Positions 25,629-33,044 of a stretch of 37,345 bases of DNA are shown piece by piece. This stretch comes from JAISFI01 sp031553775 (GTDB lineage Bacteria > Bacteroidota > Bacteroidia > Bacteroidales > Azobacteroidaceae). Every line of letters begins with the position of its first letter. The first letter of the stretch is position 1. The stretch spans positions 1 through 37,345 of the forward strand of contig JAVBLA010000043.1 in assembly GCA_031553775.1 (NCBI GenBank), in the 5' to 3' direction. A model generated the notes under the pieces. That model saw only the letters and a list, made by a program, of their open reading frames with translations, searched no databases and had not been told where the DNA came from. A program made the translations under genes and the position numbers.

Positions 25629-26915
25629 ATGTTGCTCGAATTTAAAGTATCAAACTATCGGTCTATTGGCGAAGAACAAATTATAAGTTTGATTCCTGCG
25701 CCAAAACAAAAAGATTACGAACAAAACATTATACACAAAGATAAGTATAGTGCGCTGAATGCTATTGCTTTATATGGAGCTAATGCAAGCGGAAAGTCCA
25801 ATATTCTCAAGGCAATGAGTTTGTTAGATAAAATCATTCAAATTTCTGCCAAAACCTCTTCTACTACAAAACTACCATACGACCCGTTTCTTTTGCGAGA
25901 AGATTGGAAAAATAAACCTACATCATTTGAAGTTTTATTCATAATTGATGAAAAACGTTATCGTTATGGATTTGAATTTGATGCAAATGAAATTCAAAAA
26001 GAATGGTTGTTTCGCAAATCGACAGGCAGAGAGGTAAATTTATTTGAGAGAGAAAGAGAAATCATTGATGTCAGTTCAGGTTATAATGGTACAAAAAAAC
26101 TTATTGACGCTGCCATTGAAGCGACAAGAACAAATGCTTTGTTTCTTTCAATGTGCGATACATTGAATATTGAAGAAGCCAAAAGTATAATGCTATGGTT
26201 TAAATATTTCAATATGATAGATGGATTAAATACAACGGAAAGATTTGACACATTTGAACTTTGGGACGAATACAAAGAAAAAATAAAACAATATATGTCT
26301 TCCCTTTCTTTGGGCATTACAGATATTGATATTGAAAAGAAAATTGAAGAATTGAACCCGAATGTCAAAAGACAGAGTTTCTCTGTGTCTTCTCAGCACA
26401 GAATATATAATTCTTCGGCAGATTCAACAAAAGAAATATTATTGTGGAATTTTCATGATAGAGAATCGGCAGGAACAATACAGGCATTTCATCTAAGCGG
26501 TCCCATTTTGTGGACATTGGCAAATGGTGGGGTTTTGATTATTGATGAAATTGAGGCAAAACTGCATCCAATTATGACATTAAATACAATTAATGTATTT
26601 TTGAATAAAGAAAGTAATCCTAATAATGCTCAATTAATTTTTGCAACGCATGACACCAACTTATTAAGTTACTCAAAATTAAGGCGAGACCAGATTTATT
26701 TTACTGAGAAAAACGGGTGGGAAAGCACAGAGTTTTATTCTCTTTCCGATTTTGTATATTTTGGAGAAAAAAATGGAGAATTTGTATCGGAAAAAGAACG
26801 ACCCGATACGGACAAAGAAAAACGATATATCGAAGGACGATATGGTGCAATACCAATGCTTGGAGATTTTCAAACTTTTATTCGTAATATACAATGGGAA
26901 AAAGAGGTAAAATAA
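25629..26915 (+). CDS. RloA/AbiLi-like AAA ATPase (cassette 4)
   Basis: A 428-residue ABC/SMC-type AAA ATPase (AAA15/AAA21-like). It starts with LLEFKVSNYRSIGEEQIISL, the usual opening of this family. The Walker A motif lies in LYGANASGKSNILKAM. A signature-like region (FHLSGPILWTLANGG) is followed by Walker B (LIIDEIEAKLHP), and the sensor histidine lies in FATHDTNLL. The partner gene downstream, overlapping by 22 bp, is RloB-like, which identifies the pair as RloA-RloB, akin to the two-gene AbiL abortive-infection system. In such systems the ATPase is thought to sense infection and the Toprim-like partner to act. The pair fills one 2.3-kb cassette. Confidence 0.88.
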   Translation: MLLEFKVSNYRSIGEEQIISLIPAPKQKDYEQNIIHKDKYSALNAIALYGANASGKSNILKAMSLLDKIIQISAKTSSTTKLPYDPFLLREDWKNKPTSFEVLFIIDEKRYRYGFEFDANEIQKEWLFRKSTGREVNLFEREREIIDVSSGYNGTKKLIDAAIEATRTNALFLSMCDTLNIEEAKSIMLWFKYFNMIDGLNTTERFDTFELWDEYKEKIKQYMSSLSLGITDIDIEKKIEELNPNVKRQSFSVSSQHRIYNSSADSTKEILLWNFHDRESAGTIQAFHLSGPILWTLANGGVLIIDEIEAKLHPIMTLNTINVFLNKESNPNNAQLIFATHDTNLLSYSKLRRDQIYFTEKNGWESTEFYSLSDFVYFGEKNGEFVSEKERPDTDKEKRYIEGRYGAIPMLGDFQTFIRNIQWEKEVK

Positions 26916-27622
26916 GTAAGCCTATTCCTTCGCGAGAAATTGATGAACGCCCTATAAAGTGGCGCAAATATCCTCATTTATTTCTCATTGTATGCGAAGA
27001 CGAAAGTACAGAACCGTATTATTTCGAGAAAATCAAAGATGAATTTGAGAAAATTTACCCCAATGAAACTGTTTTTCTACATCCTGTTGGAACAGGGCAT
27101 AACTCAAAAGGCGTTGTTGAACAAGCTATAGTTAAGAAAACTGATTTGTCTGAAAAATCAAATAGGACTGTTGATGAAATTTGGGCTGTGTTTGATAAGG
27201 ATGACTTAGACCAATCCGAAGGAAATAGACGACGATTTGTCGAGGCTTTTGAAATCGCAGAAAAAGAAAATATACAAATTGCATATAGCAACGAAGTTTT
27301 TGAATTGTGGTTATTATTGCATTTTACCAATGTAAGTTCTGAAAATCCAATTCCCCGAGCAGTTGTTTATGCCAAATTAGAGGAAAATATAAAGAAGAAT
27401 CCAACCTACAATGCTTTTGTTTATGAACACGGAAACAAAAACATTGTCGATATTGTTCTGAAATTAGGAAACGAAAAACAAGCAATTGAGCGAGCCGATA
27501 GATTAAACTCGGAACATAATGCAAAAGGGAGTCAGCCTATTGACACAAATCCAAATACAAAAGTAAATGCCTTGGTAAAGCGATTGAGAGAACTATTAGA
27601 TTATTATTCCTATCAACCATAA
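26894..27622 (+). CDS. RloB-like Toprim-type effector (cassette 4)
   Basis: A 242-residue RloB-family protein. The N-terminal KWRKYPHLFLIVCEDESTEP (catalytic-type Glu in VCEDESTEPYYFEKI) and the acidic WAVFDKDD motif are the two metal-binding Toprim-like elements. NEVFELWLLLHF is the third family signature. The C-terminal helical part ends in ALVKRLREL. It lies directly after, and overlaps, the RloA-like ATPase gene. The same pairing occurs as AbiLi/AbiLii, and a comparable ATPase/Toprim logic is seen in the PARIS defence system. The likely effector role (nucleic-acid cleavage on activation) is inferred from the family. Confidence 0.87.
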   Translation: MGKRGKISKPIPSREIDERPIKWRKYPHLFLIVCEDESTEPYYFEKIKDEFEKIYPNETVFLHPVGTGHNSKGVVEQAIVKKTDLSEKSNRTVDEIWAVFDKDDLDQSEGNRRRFVEAFEIAEKENIQIAYSNEVFELWLLLHFTNVSSENPIPRAVVYAKLEENIKKNPTYNAFVYEHGNKNIVDIVLKLGNEKQAIERADRLNSEHNAKGSQPIDTNPNTKVNALVKRLRELLDYYSYQP

Positions 27623-27664
27623 ATTCAATTACATTAGCAGACTTTGCGGATAAAAATGCCGAAC

Positions 27665-27798
27665 ACCCAACTCACGGTCTGCTGCAATTGCCTTGTGGTA
27701 TATTGAAAGTTCGGCACTCGTCCGAACTTTTGTCGTATATGATAGTTTTGTGCCTCGTCGAAACAACGGCAACAGCAGCAACCGCCGGTCCGTTAGCT
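27665..27798 (+). repeat. attC-like site 4 (closes cassette 4)
   Basis: 134 bp. Left box ACCCAAC (27665-27671), right box GTTAGCT (27792-27798). The expected left box for opening GTTGGCC is GGCCAAC, so only 5 of 7 match; this is the weakest of the seven. The interior diverges from the others but keeps the CGGTCTGCTGC head and the CAGCAACCGCCGG tail. Confidence 0.78.
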
Positions 27799-27842
27799 GC
27801 CATAGACGAAAAGGACAATTAGAAATAGAAAAGTAATACAAC

Positions 27843-28823
27843 ATGGAGAACTTTATAAAGTACGGAAATATTGAAATCGAACTGCCAACAGAAACGATTG
27901 GATACTTTTGGATATTCCAAAATTTGACTGATTTTTTTGGCGTAAATTATCAATCAGAAGCCGTATCACTACTGAAACGAGAGTTGAAAAAATATGCGGA
28001 TTTGAAACCCAAACCGAATATTGATTACGAGGCGGATAATGCTCATATAGACAGTCGAAATGCCGATACGATTTTCAAAGTTGCAGAAATCATTAATGAT
28101 TTAGCAGTTGACAAATTTAAAACGCATTTATCAACAACTGAAAAACAGGAAATTCTTCGGCAACTGAAAGCGTGGAAAAAACCGAAACCGAAAAAGTGGA
28201 CAATTGGTGACATTTTCAGCATGAAACTGAAAGACGATTCTTTCATGTTTGGACAGGTTATCGGGACACATTTAACAAAGAAATCGCCAACTTGCGCAGT
28301 GTTTGAATTGCGCAAAACAGCGGAAGAAGCAAGCATCGAAGAATTAAAGAAAAGCCGTTTGATTTCTGTTGAAAATACAGACAATGAATATTTGAGCAAT
28401 GGAACATTTAAAATTTTGTTCAATGCCGAACTTTTTGTGAGTATGGAACAAGCAAAGAAAGGTAAATCCACAGGAGACGGGACCCTTTTGAGTTTATGCA
28501 ACGTATATTACGGATTAGAACCGTGGAATGTTCTCTATAAAGACACATATTACGATGACATGTTACTTCGAGGAATTGAGCGCCCTAAAACTGTTTTGTT
28601 TTTAGACAGAGAAGCGCGAAACAAATACCGATTGGAGCGCTTTGGAATAAACGAAAACAACGAACGAGTGAAACAAAAACGGCAGCTAACTTACGGCCTG
28701 CTTCCAAGCGGGCTGAAATCGGTAATTGAACTTTTACCGCCCGCTTTGGCTTTCGTCTCGTGGGATAGTGAAGTCGTCCGCAAGCCCGCTCGTCAGCAGC
28801 CGCAGGAACGTTGGGTGCAATGA
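27843..28823 (+). CDS. Imm26-like protein with attC-encoded C-terminus (cassette 5)
   Basis: A 326-residue protein. Residues about 115-260 (KPKKWTIGDIFSMKLKDDSF, FGQVIGTHLTKKSPTCAVFE) resemble the Imm26 immunity-protein fold, which neutralises polymorphic toxins. The N-terminal 110 residues are helical and unassigned. No stop codon occurs before attC site 5, so residues from about 281 onward (beginning KRQLTYGLLPSGLK and ending RWVQ) are encoded by the recombination site itself. The stop lies 7 bp beyond the right box, in cassette 6, so exchange of the next cassette would change the last residues. No toxin gene is adjacent. The Imm26 assignment is moderate. Confidence 0.7.
   Translation: MENFIKYGNIEIELPTETIGYFWIFQNLTDFFGVNYQSEAVSLLKRELKKYADLKPKPNIDYEADNAHIDSRNADTIFKVAEIINDLAVDKFKTHLSTTEKQEILRQLKAWKKPKPKKWTIGDIFSMKLKDDSFMFGQVIGTHLTKKSPTCAVFELRKTAEEASIEELKKSRLISVENTDNEYLSNGTFKILFNAELFVSMEQAKKGKSTGDGTLLSLCNVYYGLEPWNVLYKDTYYDDMLLRGIERPKTVLFLDREARNKYRLERFGINENNERVKQKRQLTYGLLPSGLKSVIELLPPALAFVSWDSEVVRKPARQQPQERWVQ
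28684..28816 (+). repeat. attC-like site 5 (closes cassette 5)
   Basis: 133 bp. Left box AGCTAAC (28684-28690) is the exact reverse complement of the opening box GTTAGCT. This box differs in form from all others, so the match is strong evidence. Right box GTTGGGT is at 28810-28816. The whole site lies within the coding frame of the cassette 5 gene. Confidence 0.88.
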
Positions 28824-28835
28824 AGCGCAGCTAAG

Positions 28836-28913
28836 AAAATTTTGTTTAACAGCGACTTGGGACAATAACGTAAAAGAATCCAATTTTGCTACTTTGGACA
28901 ATAAGCCTTAAAG
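28836..28913 (+). repeat. ACTTGGGACAAT leader repeat, copy A
   Basis: About 78 bp just inside the start of cassette 6, containing ACTTGGGACAAT (28855) and ACTTTGGACAAT (28891), 36 bp apart. A second copy with the same internal spacing lies at 31811-31890. The second motif includes the -33 box of the candidate cassette promoter. Confidence 0.65.
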
Positions 28914-28924
28914 TTATATTTTTG
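28893..28924 (+). promoter_or_regulatory. Candidate promoter inside cassette 6
   Basis: TTTG (28893-28896), a 20-base spacer and TATTTTTG (28917-28924) match both elements of the Bacteroidetes promoter at the right spacing. Transcription would start near 28931, 22 bases before the ATG of the Mrr-type nuclease gene. This is the best promoter in the cassette array. Confidence 0.6.
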
Positions 28925-28952
28925 TAAAGAAATCGAATTAAAAAATAAAAAT

Positions 28953-29951
28953 ATGAACAAGAATCAATTATGGATGGTCAGAGCAGGCGAAGATGCTTTT
29001 TTAATAGAAGACTTTATCTCAAAAAGCATTATTTCAATAGGTTGGAATGAAATGGGCGATTTGTCTAATGGAAATAACGATAGAGAAGAAATCAAAAAAC
29101 TTCTTAGAGAAAAATATCCAGAATACAAAGAGTCGCAAGTGCAGAGTAGTGCAGGTATGATTTATAGATTCATTTTTGAATTTAAAAAAGGAGATTCTGT
29201 CATAACTTATAATCGCTCTGAAAGAGTATATTGGATTGGAGAAATCGAATCGGATTACCAATACAACGAAAAAGAAGAATATCATCACATTAGGCAAGTA
29301 AAGTGGCTAAATAAAATCAAAAGAGACGATTTATCTCCTTCTACAAAAAACACACTTGGTTCAACTTTGACAATATTTAAAATTTCAGGACAGGCGCAAG
29401 AAGAATTATTTTCTCGTTTAGAAGGTAAATCAACTGAAACAATAAATGATTTTGTTGAAGAAGAATCCATTCAAATAGATGACATAAAGGAAGATTTTAT
29501 TGAAAAGTCTCGCGAATTTATCAAAGATAAAGTTTCTTCATTAGATTGGGAAGAAATGCAAGAGCTTGTAGCGGGGGTATTAAGAGCTATGGGATATAGA
29601 ACAAGAATAAGTCGTAAAGGAGCAGATAGAGGTAAAGATATTATTGCTTCGCCTGATGGATTAGGATTAGAATATCCCAAAATTGTAGTTGAAGTCAAAC
29701 ATCGACAAGATTCTATGGGTGCGCCAGAAATTAGAAGTTTTATTGGAGGATTACGCAATGGCGATAAAGGATTATACGTTTCATCAGGTGGTTTTTCCAA
29801 AGAGGCCAAATATGAAGCAGATAGAGCGAATACACCTCTAACTTTAATAGACACAGATGATTTAGTTGGATTGATAATTCAATATTATGATAGTTTTGAT
29901 GTTGATACAAAGGCTTTGTTGCCACTTGTAAAAATATATTGGATTGCCTAA
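28953..29951 (+). CDS. Mrr-type restriction endonuclease with N-terminal sensor-like domain (cassette 6)
   Basis: A 332-residue protein with two parts. The N-terminal 155 residues (LWMVRAGEDAFLIEDF, ISIGWNEMGDLS, RVYWIGEIESDY) resemble the PUA/EVE-like modules that precede Mrr domains and may bind modified DNA. The C-terminal 130 residues are a type IV restriction Mrr_cat nuclease: DWEEMQELVAGVLRAMGYRT, Asp229 (GADRGKDIIA), Glu247-x-Lys249 (VVEVKHRQDSMG), then GLYVSSGGFSKEAKYEAD and LTLIDTDDLVGLI. The intact active site suggests activity. Its cassette is distinct from that of the other Mrr-like gene, and the two differ in domain layout, so they are not recent duplicates. Confidence 0.88.
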   Translation: MNKNQLWMVRAGEDAFLIEDFISKSIISIGWNEMGDLSNGNNDREEIKKLLREKYPEYKESQVQSSAGMIYRFIFEFKKGDSVITYNRSERVYWIGEIESDYQYNEKEEYHHIRQVKWLNKIKRDDLSPSTKNTLGSTLTIFKISGQAQEELFSRLEGKSTETINDFVEEESIQIDDIKEDFIEKSREFIKDKVSSLDWEEMQELVAGVLRAMGYRTRISRKGADRGKDIIASPDGLGLEYPKIVVEVKHRQDSMGAPEIRSFIGGLRNGDKGLYVSSGGFSKEAKYEADRANTPLTLIDTDDLVGLIIQYYDSFDVDTKALLPLVKIYWIA

Positions 29952-29963
29952 AAAAGAAAATTT

Positions 29964-31682
29964 ATGAAACAAATCAAACACATTTTATTGGCAATCTGCC
30001 TATTGACTTCAATAGCAGGTTTTGGACAAGCAACAAGTGGCTCTTGTGGTGAAAATCTCACTTGGTTGGTAAGCGGTAGTGGTAATAATCTCACACTTAC
30101 CATTAGCGGAACAGGAGATATGGAAGATTATGGATTGTATCCATCTTGGCACTCTTATAGAACTCAAATCACGCAAATAGTGATCGATAATAGAGTAACA
30201 CATATTGGAAATAATGCTTTTGCTTCCTGTGATAATCTTCCTTCTATTACTATTCCAGAAGGAGTAAAAAGTATTGGAGATGTGGCTTTTCATAATTGTT
30301 ATAGTTTATCTTCAATTGAGATTCCAAACAGCGTAACTACTATCGGTTTTGGCGCTTTTCAGAATTGCACCAGTATGACTTCTGTTACTGTAGGTGAGAG
30401 TGTAACAAGTATGGCCGGTCATACATTTGAAAAATGCACTTCCTTGAATACAATAAATTTTAACGCAATAAATTTCACAGATGCGGGTGGGTTTTCTCAT
30501 TCTTTGTCAGAGGCAATTACATTGAATATTGGAGATAAAGTACAATCAATTCCTTATAATGCTTTCTTTGGTGTGCCTTTAACAGGAGAATTGAATATCC
30601 CCGACAATGTAAAAAGTATTGGTGAAGGCGCTTTTGCTTTCTGTGAAAATCTTAATTCGGTTATTATTGGTAAAGGTATTGCAAGTATTAGTAATGAGGC
30701 ATTTTATAAATGTAGCAATCTTACTTCTGTAATTATTCCTGAAAGCGTAAAAAACATTGGTAATGAGTCTTTTAGTGGTTGCAAAAGTCTTCCTTCTATT
30801 ACTATTCCTGAAACTGTAACAAATATTGGAATGCACGCTTTTAATGGCTGTAGCAGTCTTACTTCGATTACCATTCCCAATAGTGTAGAAGAGATTGGGA
30901 ATATGGCTTTTAACAGTTGTAGCCTTTTGAGTTCAATTACTATTGGCGAGGGCTTAACAAGTATTGGAATTGGCGCTTTTACAGGTTGTAATAATCTGAC
31001 TACCATAAATTTTAATGCAATAATTACACAAGTAGCCTCGGTTGTGGGTCTCGGTTTTGGGTCGCTGACAAAACCGATTACATTAACCATTGGCGATAAA
31101 GTTCAAAAAATTCCTGATTATGCCTTCAGTGGGAGTGTTGCATTAACAGGCGAATTGAATATTCCCGACAATGTAAAAAGTATTGGTGATTGGGCGTTTT
31201 TTAATTGTAGTAATCTTACTTCGCTTTCCATTGGTGATGGCGTAACAAATATTGGAATGTACGCTTTTAATGGCTGTAGCAGTCTTGCTTCGATTACTAT
31301 TAATAGCGTGACAGAGATTGGATATATGCCTTTTGGGGGTTGTAATAGTCTTACAGATGTATTCAATTATAGTCCTATACCACAAAATATTTCTGCCGAT
31401 GATTATATATTTTATGGTTTAACATTAAGCAATATAAATCTTTACATACCTGCTTGTTCTGGCGATTTGTATAGAAGCGCCCTTGTTTGGCAAGATTTTA
31501 ATATTATAGAAGAAACGTGTACAAATAGCAGTATAACCGATGTTGTTAGCACAGAAAATGCAAATATCATCGGTTATTACAGCATTACAGGGCAACAATT
31601 ATTGCAAGAACCCGAAAGTGGATTGTACATTGTATTATATGATAATGGAATATCAGAAAAAAGAATAAAAGAAACAAAATGA
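29964..31682 (+). CDS. BspA-type leucine-rich-repeat surface protein (cassette 6)
   Basis: A 572-residue secreted protein. A signal peptide (about 1-22, ending GFGQA) is followed by a short beta-rich cap. Many 23-residue LRR_5 repeats of the BspA kind come next (pattern IGxxAFxxCxxLTSITIPxSV, about residues 75-490). A supermodule starting IGDKVQ and containing GELNIPDNVKSIG appears twice, about 187 residues apart. The C-terminus (IIGYYSITGQQLL, ESGLYIVLYDNG, then a basic end) looks like a type IX sorting domain. BspA proteins bind host or bacterial surfaces. It is unusual cargo next to a nuclease gene, 12 bp downstream and probably in the same transcript. Confidence 0.87.
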   Translation: MKQIKHILLAICLLTSIAGFGQATSGSCGENLTWLVSGSGNNLTLTISGTGDMEDYGLYPSWHSYRTQITQIVIDNRVTHIGNNAFASCDNLPSITIPEGVKSIGDVAFHNCYSLSSIEIPNSVTTIGFGAFQNCTSMTSVTVGESVTSMAGHTFEKCTSLNTINFNAINFTDAGGFSHSLSEAITLNIGDKVQSIPYNAFFGVPLTGELNIPDNVKSIGEGAFAFCENLNSVIIGKGIASISNEAFYKCSNLTSVIIPESVKNIGNESFSGCKSLPSITIPETVTNIGMHAFNGCSSLTSITIPNSVEEIGNMAFNSCSLLSSITIGEGLTSIGIGAFTGCNNLTTINFNAIITQVASVVGLGFGSLTKPITLTIGDKVQKIPDYAFSGSVALTGELNIPDNVKSIGDWAFFNCSNLTSLSIGDGVTNIGMYAFNGCSSLASITINSVTEIGYMPFGGCNSLTDVFNYSPIPQNISADDYIFYGLTLSNINLYIPACSGDLYRSALVWQDFNIIEETCTNSSITDVVSTENANIIGYYSITGQQLLQEPESGLYIVLYDNGISEKRIKETK

Positions 31683-32101
31683 TTAAAACGCCCGCCGATA
31701 ACAAGCAGTTTGGCACAAGGCGGGGTGTTTGCCCGTAGAAAGTCCTGTCGGATTTTCAAACGTTCGAACCCGCATTCTTGCCTAGAAAGCTGCTGGCAGC
31801 ATGTATAAAGAATTTTTTGTTTTTAACGACGACTTAGGACAATGAAGTGAAAAAATCAATGTTTGTTACTTGGGACAATGACTTTATAAGCAAGCGATAT
31901 GAGTGGCGCAAATATATTTTATAAATGGTTGGCTTTCGCCGTGTTCGTTTCTCTCACACCGCATCGCCAACTCCTCGCCCCAAAATGTCTTCGCCATTTT
32001 TAGGCTCTGCCCACCCACCACCCTAATACAAGCGAACATATGCAAACAATGGTCAATGATTTTTAGCTACGTGGGACAACGAAGCGGAAGACAAACACTG
32101 C
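31683..32101 (+). other. Non-coding tail of cassette 6 with a possible relic recombination site
   Basis: No convincing gene lies between the BspA gene and attC site 6; a 77-codon frame from 31903 has poor content and enters the attC. The stretch 31686-31803 is GC-rich (AACGCCCGCCGATAAC at its head, GCTGCTGGCAGCATG at its tail), and its size and composition recall a decayed attC. Next comes copy B of the ACTTGGGACAAT repeat, and a further fragment (GTGGGACAAC) lies at 32071. The tail may therefore be the remains of a second, empty cassette fused to cassette 6. Confidence 0.4.
31811..31890 (+). repeat. ACTTGGGACAAT leader repeat, copy B
   Basis: About 80 bp related to 28836-28913, with ACTTAGGACAAT (31832) and ACTTGGGACAAT (31868) again 36 bp apart. 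Copy A follows an attC right box; copy B follows the possible relic site. That supports an old cassette boundary near 31800. Confidence 0.6.
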
Positions 32102-32237
32102 CCCCAACTGGCCTGTCTGCTTTCAAGGCAGAATGACGTGCAGCTGGCAGGTTTTGCTCTCCGCACAATCGTTTGCTTCGGCGGACAAGTCCGCGCACGC
32201 AAAACCGCCTCGAAAAGCAACCGCCGGCCCGTTGGTG
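32102..32237 (+). repeat. attC-like site 6 (closes cassette 6)
   Basis: 136 bp, the longest of the seven. Left box CCCCAAC (32102-32108), right box GTTGGTG (32231-32237). The expected left box for opening GTTGGGT is ACCCAAC, so 6 of 7 match. The head TGGCCTGTCTGCTTTC and tail GCAACCGCCGGCCC follow the family pattern. Confidence 0.82.
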
Positions 32238-32254
32238 GCAAGTTTAGATAAAGT

Positions 32255-32279
32255 AACATAACATAACATAACATAACAT
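32255..32279 (+). repeat. AACAT pentamer microsatellite before the cassette 7 gene
   Basis: Five perfect tandem copies of AACAT end 7 bp before the ATG of the TPR lipoprotein gene. The tract covers the place where a promoter or ribosome-binding region would sit, so changes in copy number could alter expression. Confidence 0.8.
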
Positions 32280-32286
32280 ATATAAC

Positions 32287-33033
32287 ATGAAAAATTTAAT
32301 ATTTATAAGCATCATTTTTTCTCTGACCTCTTGCGGACAATTTAAAACTGAGATAGAGGCTATTAAAAAAAACGAACAAGGATTAAATGAATTAAATTCT
32401 GGACAATTTGATAAAGCAATTATTTCGTTTAAGGAGGCAATAAACAGCCCTAAACTATCAATAGAAACAAGAGCACAGATTTATCGTAATATTGCGCAAA
32501 CTTTTAGCGAGAAGGAATTGCAAGACTCTTCAATTTACTATTCTCGCCTTGCTGCTGATTGTTATGATAAAAATTCTTATAAATACTTAGTAAACATTGC
32601 AGATATTGACTTATTAACAGGACAAACAAAAGACGCATTAGATAATCTTAATCTTGCCTATAGCAAGAACTCGAATGGACTTGAAGTTAATAATTCATTA
32701 GGGCTGATATATCTTGGCGACTACGGACTTGAATATATGGACACAAAGAAAGCTCTTAAATTCAACAAAAAAGCGTTTGAAATTAACAAGGACAGAATTA
32801 CGGAAGATGTATTAGGACGGAACTATTTTGAGTTGGGAGATTACAAAAATGCAGAAAAACATTTTGAAAAGCTATCAGCCGAATATCCTAATATTTTACC
32901 TTATTTACTGAATCTCGGTATGATTAAATTTAAACTAAACAAACATAACGAAGCAGATAAGTTGTTTGAGCTCGTTGTGAATGCAGACAATGATATGATT
33001 TATATTATTGAAGCATTTAAGGATGAAAAATGA
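32287..33033 (+). CDS. TPR-repeat lipoprotein (cassette 7)
   Basis: A 248-residue protein with a lipoprotein signal peptide whose lipobox (SLTSC) puts the modified Cys near residue 16. At least four tetratricopeptide repeats follow: QGLNELNSGQFDKAIISFKE, then QIYRNIAQTFSEK, then GRNYFELGDYKNAEKHFEKL, then NLGMIKFKLNKHNEADKLF. TPR lipoproteins usually hold partner proteins at the envelope. The function is unknown, and there is no partner inside the cassette. It is AT-rich, like the other cassette genes. Confidence 0.85.
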   Translation: MKNLIFISIIFSLTSCGQFKTEIEAIKKNEQGLNELNSGQFDKAIISFKEAINSPKLSIETRAQIYRNIAQTFSEKELQDSSIYYSRLAADCYDKNSYKYLVNIADIDLLTGQTKDALDNLNLAYSKNSNGLEVNNSLGLIYLGDYGLEYMDTKKALKFNKKAFEINKDRITEDVLGRNYFELGDYKNAEKHFEKLSAEYPNILPYLLNLGMIKFKLNKHNEADKLFELVVNADNDMIYIIEAFKDEK

Positions 33034-33044
33034 ATAGAACCAGC

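Noticed and set aside
28953..29951. The two Mrr-type genes as a recent duplication
   Set aside because: Domain order differs (nuclease at the N-terminus in cassette 2, at the C-terminus in cassette 6) and the sequences share only the fold motifs.
31903..32136. A 77-codon plus-strand frame in the cassette 6 tail
   Set aside because: Poor composition, no recognisable domain, and it runs into attC site 6.
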